Positions 60,771-64,000 of a stretch of DNA of 64,000 bases are shown in pieces (the stretch's first letter is position 1; each line of letters begins with the position of its first letter). A program made the position numbers and the translations under genes. This stretch comes from Pseudognaphalium luteoalbum. Lineage: Eukaryota; Streptophyta; Magnoliopsida; Asterales; Asteraceae. The stretch covers positions 118,377,982 through 118,441,981 of the forward strand of contig OY730194.1 in the NCBI GenBank assembly GCA_963422505.1, given 5' to 3'. The notes beneath the pieces were generated by a model. The model searched no databases, was not told the DNA's origin, and was given only the letters and a program-made list of their open reading frames with translations.

Positions 60771-62237
60771 TGTTGAAATCAAAGTATACAAAATCAAAGA
60801 CAAAACTTGAACAAGAAACTAAAATATTATTATTGCAAACTATATCAAAAATTAAATACAAGATGTCTTTAAATATCAAATTAACAAACCCTAAAACTAA
60901 ACGGGCTAGACTAAAAAGAGCCAAACAATGGGCTTAACTAATTACGGAGTATTATTCTAACACCCTCACTCAAACTCACAATGCTAAATTGAGAGTTTGC
61001 CAAATAAAATACAAAAGTAAGTTGCGAAGTGGAACGAAGCTTGATTGTCAATAACAAAAGATGATTCCAACAACAAAACCCAATGCAAAATCAAATCCAA
61101 TGCAAACCAAATAGAAGACTCCAATAAACTTGTATGACCAATGCTAAATCATATGTCAATATCAATACTAATGCAAATGAGAGAATATAGTGTATGCGAT
61201 TTTCCCCCCAAAATCGATGCAAACCAAGTAGACGAATCCAAATCGAATGAACCGGAACTACCAAAGTCAAATACAATGCTAATGCTAGACCTCAAATCCA
61301 ATGCAAATGAGAGAATACATAATATTTGCAAATCCTCCCTGAAACCAAATGCCAGCGCAAATCCAAGTAGACAAACCAATGCAAATTCTTCACAATTGAT
61401 GTCAAATAGACGAATCAGTCAAGTCTAAAACAAACGGATCAAAGTCGACCAACAAACAAAGCAATCAAGGTGATCACCAAGCTTATCATTTACAAGTCAA
61501 ACAAGACGGATTCAAAACACAAATCCTAGTAAGAAACAAAGAAGGGACTAATAGAAACAAAAACGAAACAAAATGAACAAACCCTAATAACGAGACCAAA
61601 CAACACCTTATCAAACTAATCCGTTTTAACAACCAAAATAGTGATAACTAAAGTGCCAACTCGATTTAACAAACTATAAATGGCCGGACTCAACAATAAA
61701 ATCTCTACCAAACCCACACATGAAAGAATAAACCAATTACTAAAAGAACTCATAACTAAAAGAACAAACACATTAAAAGACTCACAAACAAATTGCATGA
61801 CGGCGCAAAACACAAGCTTCTTTTTTCTTCTTCTTACATATTTCTTTAATTGCACAAACAGTAGCGAAGATTTATGGACGAATGAACCAATAACAAAATC
61901 AAAACTTAATTAAACGAATTAACTAATCAAAAAGATCGACAAACAAAGTAAAAACAAACTTATCATACGAATAAGATCTAAAACCTGAAATACAATGCAA
62001 TCAACGGAAGCCTAATCAAACGAATCAAACAGAATACGTGGCTCTGATACCATGTTGAAATCAAAGTATACAAAGCCAAAGACAAAACTTGAACAAGAAA
62101 CTAAAATATTATTATTGCAAACTATATCAAAAACTAAATACAAGATGTCTTTAAATACCAAATTAAGAAACCCTAAAATTAAACGGGCTAAATTAAAAAG
62201 AGCCAAACAATAGGCTTAACTAATTATTATTCTAACA
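60771..62237 (-). mobile_element. TRIM-type miniature LTR retrotransposon
   Basis: Read on the minus strand: 5' LTR 62237-62053 (185 bp), then a primer-binding site TGGTATCAGAGC (62052-62041) touching it, an internal part of about 1.1 kb, a purine-rich tract (GAGTGAGGG) and the 3' LTR 60962-60771 (192 bp). LTRs begin TGTTAGAAT and end TTTCAACA. They differ by about nine substitutions plus a 7-bp indel. Flanks AATAG and AATAA form a near-perfect 5-bp target duplication. The internal frames (61141-61428, 61616-61855 and others) show no gag or pol signature; repeated 'AATGCAAA' and 'AATCCAA' phrases suggest simple decay. Confidence 0.85.
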
Positions 62238-62242
62238 AATAA

Positions 62243-64000
62243 TATATATCATGTGACAAAAATGTTGTGAAAATAAAGAAATGACCACATCTAAAAATAG
62301 AATTCTTTACAGAAATAATGGTGGCTGTCAACCAAACAAATGGCATCACGTACATATAAATTGTCCTTAAGGTGGTTTTTTTCCACAAATAAGAATAGTA
62401 AACGCTTTTAATTCATTTTCAAAGAATCTTTTTGAAACGAAACCCGTAAAAATAAAGGTATATGTGGTCCATAATCATTATCATAATAATACCTCTAACT
62501 TATCTTTCTTTTATAAGTTATATATATGTGTGGATCATGCAGCAAATGCTTACGTATTTTTAGTGATAATTAAATTTCATGTGTGTCTCATGGCACTAAC
62601 TTATCTTTCTTTTATTTTATTTTTTTTGAAGAAAAATGATTATTGAAAGTAGAAGCTATAAGCCTTCAGATCACTGTGCCAAACACACCCTAAATGGCTT
62701 AGTATTCAATTTTCCAACTTTGTCTTTCTATGCAAGATATTGTTGGCCCAATTCAACGGTTTAGAGCCGATAAAGTTGAATTCATATGTTAATTTTGTTA
62801 GAAGTTCAACCTTATTAAAATTAGTGTTTGCAAGTGATGGTAATAACAAACGAGATTAAATATCAATCTTTGGTCATTGTTACTTTGCACGAACAAAAAA
62901 TGTTAGTTATTTACTAATGATTTGTTTGTAACAATCATATTTTCACATTGTAATAATTATTTCTGCTTATAACAACAATAAAACACATTCATAAGGTTAT
63001 TTCTTGTAAAATAAACCGATTAAAAGTTAAAACAGGAAATTAAGTATTGGAATTGCTTAGCCTTATTGAGGTTGAATTGTTCGAACTTAATTACCCCAAG
63101 AAAAGTACGTTTGATAGAAATGTTTGTGGAATTCGTTACCATTCAAATGCCAAAAACGGAACATGTATGTATGTCTCAAATCTTTGCTCTTCTTGATCCA
63201 TTTATATAAGAATTAGAAAATAAATAAAATAACTATTATTGCATTTTTAATTTAATATATGTCGGCAGCTAAAGAGCATAAATCTACTTAGACAGAGAGA
63301 ATAGATTCGTAAAGGAAGTGCAACTTATGTTATCATAACAAATTAGGCTGTAATCAGCAAAATCTTTTTTATTCGGTTAATTATTTACAGGGTTGGTCTC
63401 TCATGGTACTTTTATTGTACCTGTTAAGTTGGATGATATCCAAAAAAAATTGTACAAAGAACACCATAAGAATCCTTTTCAAATTTACCTTTAAATTTAT
63501 TGAACAAAAGGTAATGAACCTAGAGGGTGGCAACATCTGACCAGAATTTGTGACTGTAGTTGGGACTTGTATTCAAAAACCTCTTATTTAAGAGCTTGTG
63601 AGGGCTTACTTTTACGAGAAGAGTGTTGCCAACAAACATTATCAATGCCAAACGCACCCATAATTAAGGCCGACCATTTAGGCCTTTTCTTTTTAAAGCA
63701 ATGTAACCTAAAGAGACCAACACAAAGGTGAAAGTAGTAAACTATGTGTATATTTCTTCCACTTGTGCTCAAGTGTATACACACAAGAAGATAGATGATA
63801 CAAGCAGTAACATACTAACACATGCCAAACCAACATACACAACAATACTGCAAGTCATAAACTTGCTGAATAAAGATCCAAGATTTCTAAATGGTATTAC
63901 TGTTTGAAGAAAAGAAAATGTCACAACTTTCAAAGAAAAACCAAGTACACAATCTAACAATTGCCAAAGGCAACATCAAAACCGTCGAGGACTATAATCG
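62243..64000. other. Terminal intergenic region
   Basis: No gene recognised. A possible short protein-like stretch (GLVSHGTFIVPVKLDDI) follows an acceptor-like CAG near 63391 but has no partner exon. The minus frames at 63584-63784 and 63769-63960 are hydrophobic and unsupported. A dispersed repeat with GCCAAACACACC and GCCAAACGCACCC phrases occurs near 62679 and 63648. Confidence 0.45.

Noticed and set aside
61141..61855. Frames inside the TRIM
   Set aside because: No gag, protease or polymerase motifs; TRIMs are non-coding and the frames are repetitive.

Overview
The window is nuclear DNA from a flowering plant, most likely an asterid of the daisy family (Asteraceae). It is AT-rich. Its genes are widely spaced, carry many introns with canonical GT-AG borders, and are embedded in LTR retrotransposons, Helitrons and MITEs. 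The family assignment is an inference from the style of the repeats and was not tested by any search. No prokaryotic, organellar or viral genes were recognised.

Layout. 1-1870: repeat DNA with an unusual array of tandem hairpins whose stems covary. 1870-6730: a pol-less, gag-bearing LTR retroelement relic. 6937-8343: an intact intronless UDP-glycosyltransferase. 9833-13114: a short composite LTR retrotransposon with a 5-bp target duplication, followed by a duplicated piece of its 3' LTR. 13827-17767 (minus): a 7-exon, five-finger CCCH zinc-finger gene of the ZFN1 type. 18.2-25.4 kb: gene-poor, with a Tourist-like MITE and a Helitron that has both termini. 25388-33079 (minus): a 22-exon ARGONAUTE gene of the AGO4/6/8/9 clade, most like AGO6. 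34.1-37.7 kb: foldback and GC-rich dispersed repeats. 37.7-38.1 kb (minus): a TAS3-type trans-acting siRNA locus with a short ORF, a miR390 site and one tasiR-ARF. 38.1-48.1 kb: a repeat field of Helitron ends, tandem repeats and a Ty3/Gypsy LTR piece. 48113-51434 (plus): a 5-exon atypical dual-specificity phosphatase with a Mutator-like MITE in its last intron. 54592-56193 (minus): a complete 4-exon ACC oxidase. 56.3-64 kb: MITEs and a TRIM-type miniature LTR element.

How the parts relate. The genes do not form a pathway cluster. Two loci belong to small-RNA biology: AGO6 is an effector of RNA-directed DNA methylation on transposons, and TAS3 is a source of tasiR-ARFs against AUXIN RESPONSE FACTOR mRNAs (normally loaded by AGO7/AGO1, not AGO6). 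ACC oxidase makes ethylene. All exon joins below were worked out by hand from splice consensus and reading-frame continuity. The four spliced genes each close to one uninterrupted frame, which is strong internal support.

Most worth checking: the covarying hairpin array (991-1375), the TAS3 locus with a single near-perfect miR390 site and no visible second site, the composite LTR element with an internal LTR-LTR tandem, and a 9-mer, TACTCCGTA, that recurs far above expectation.
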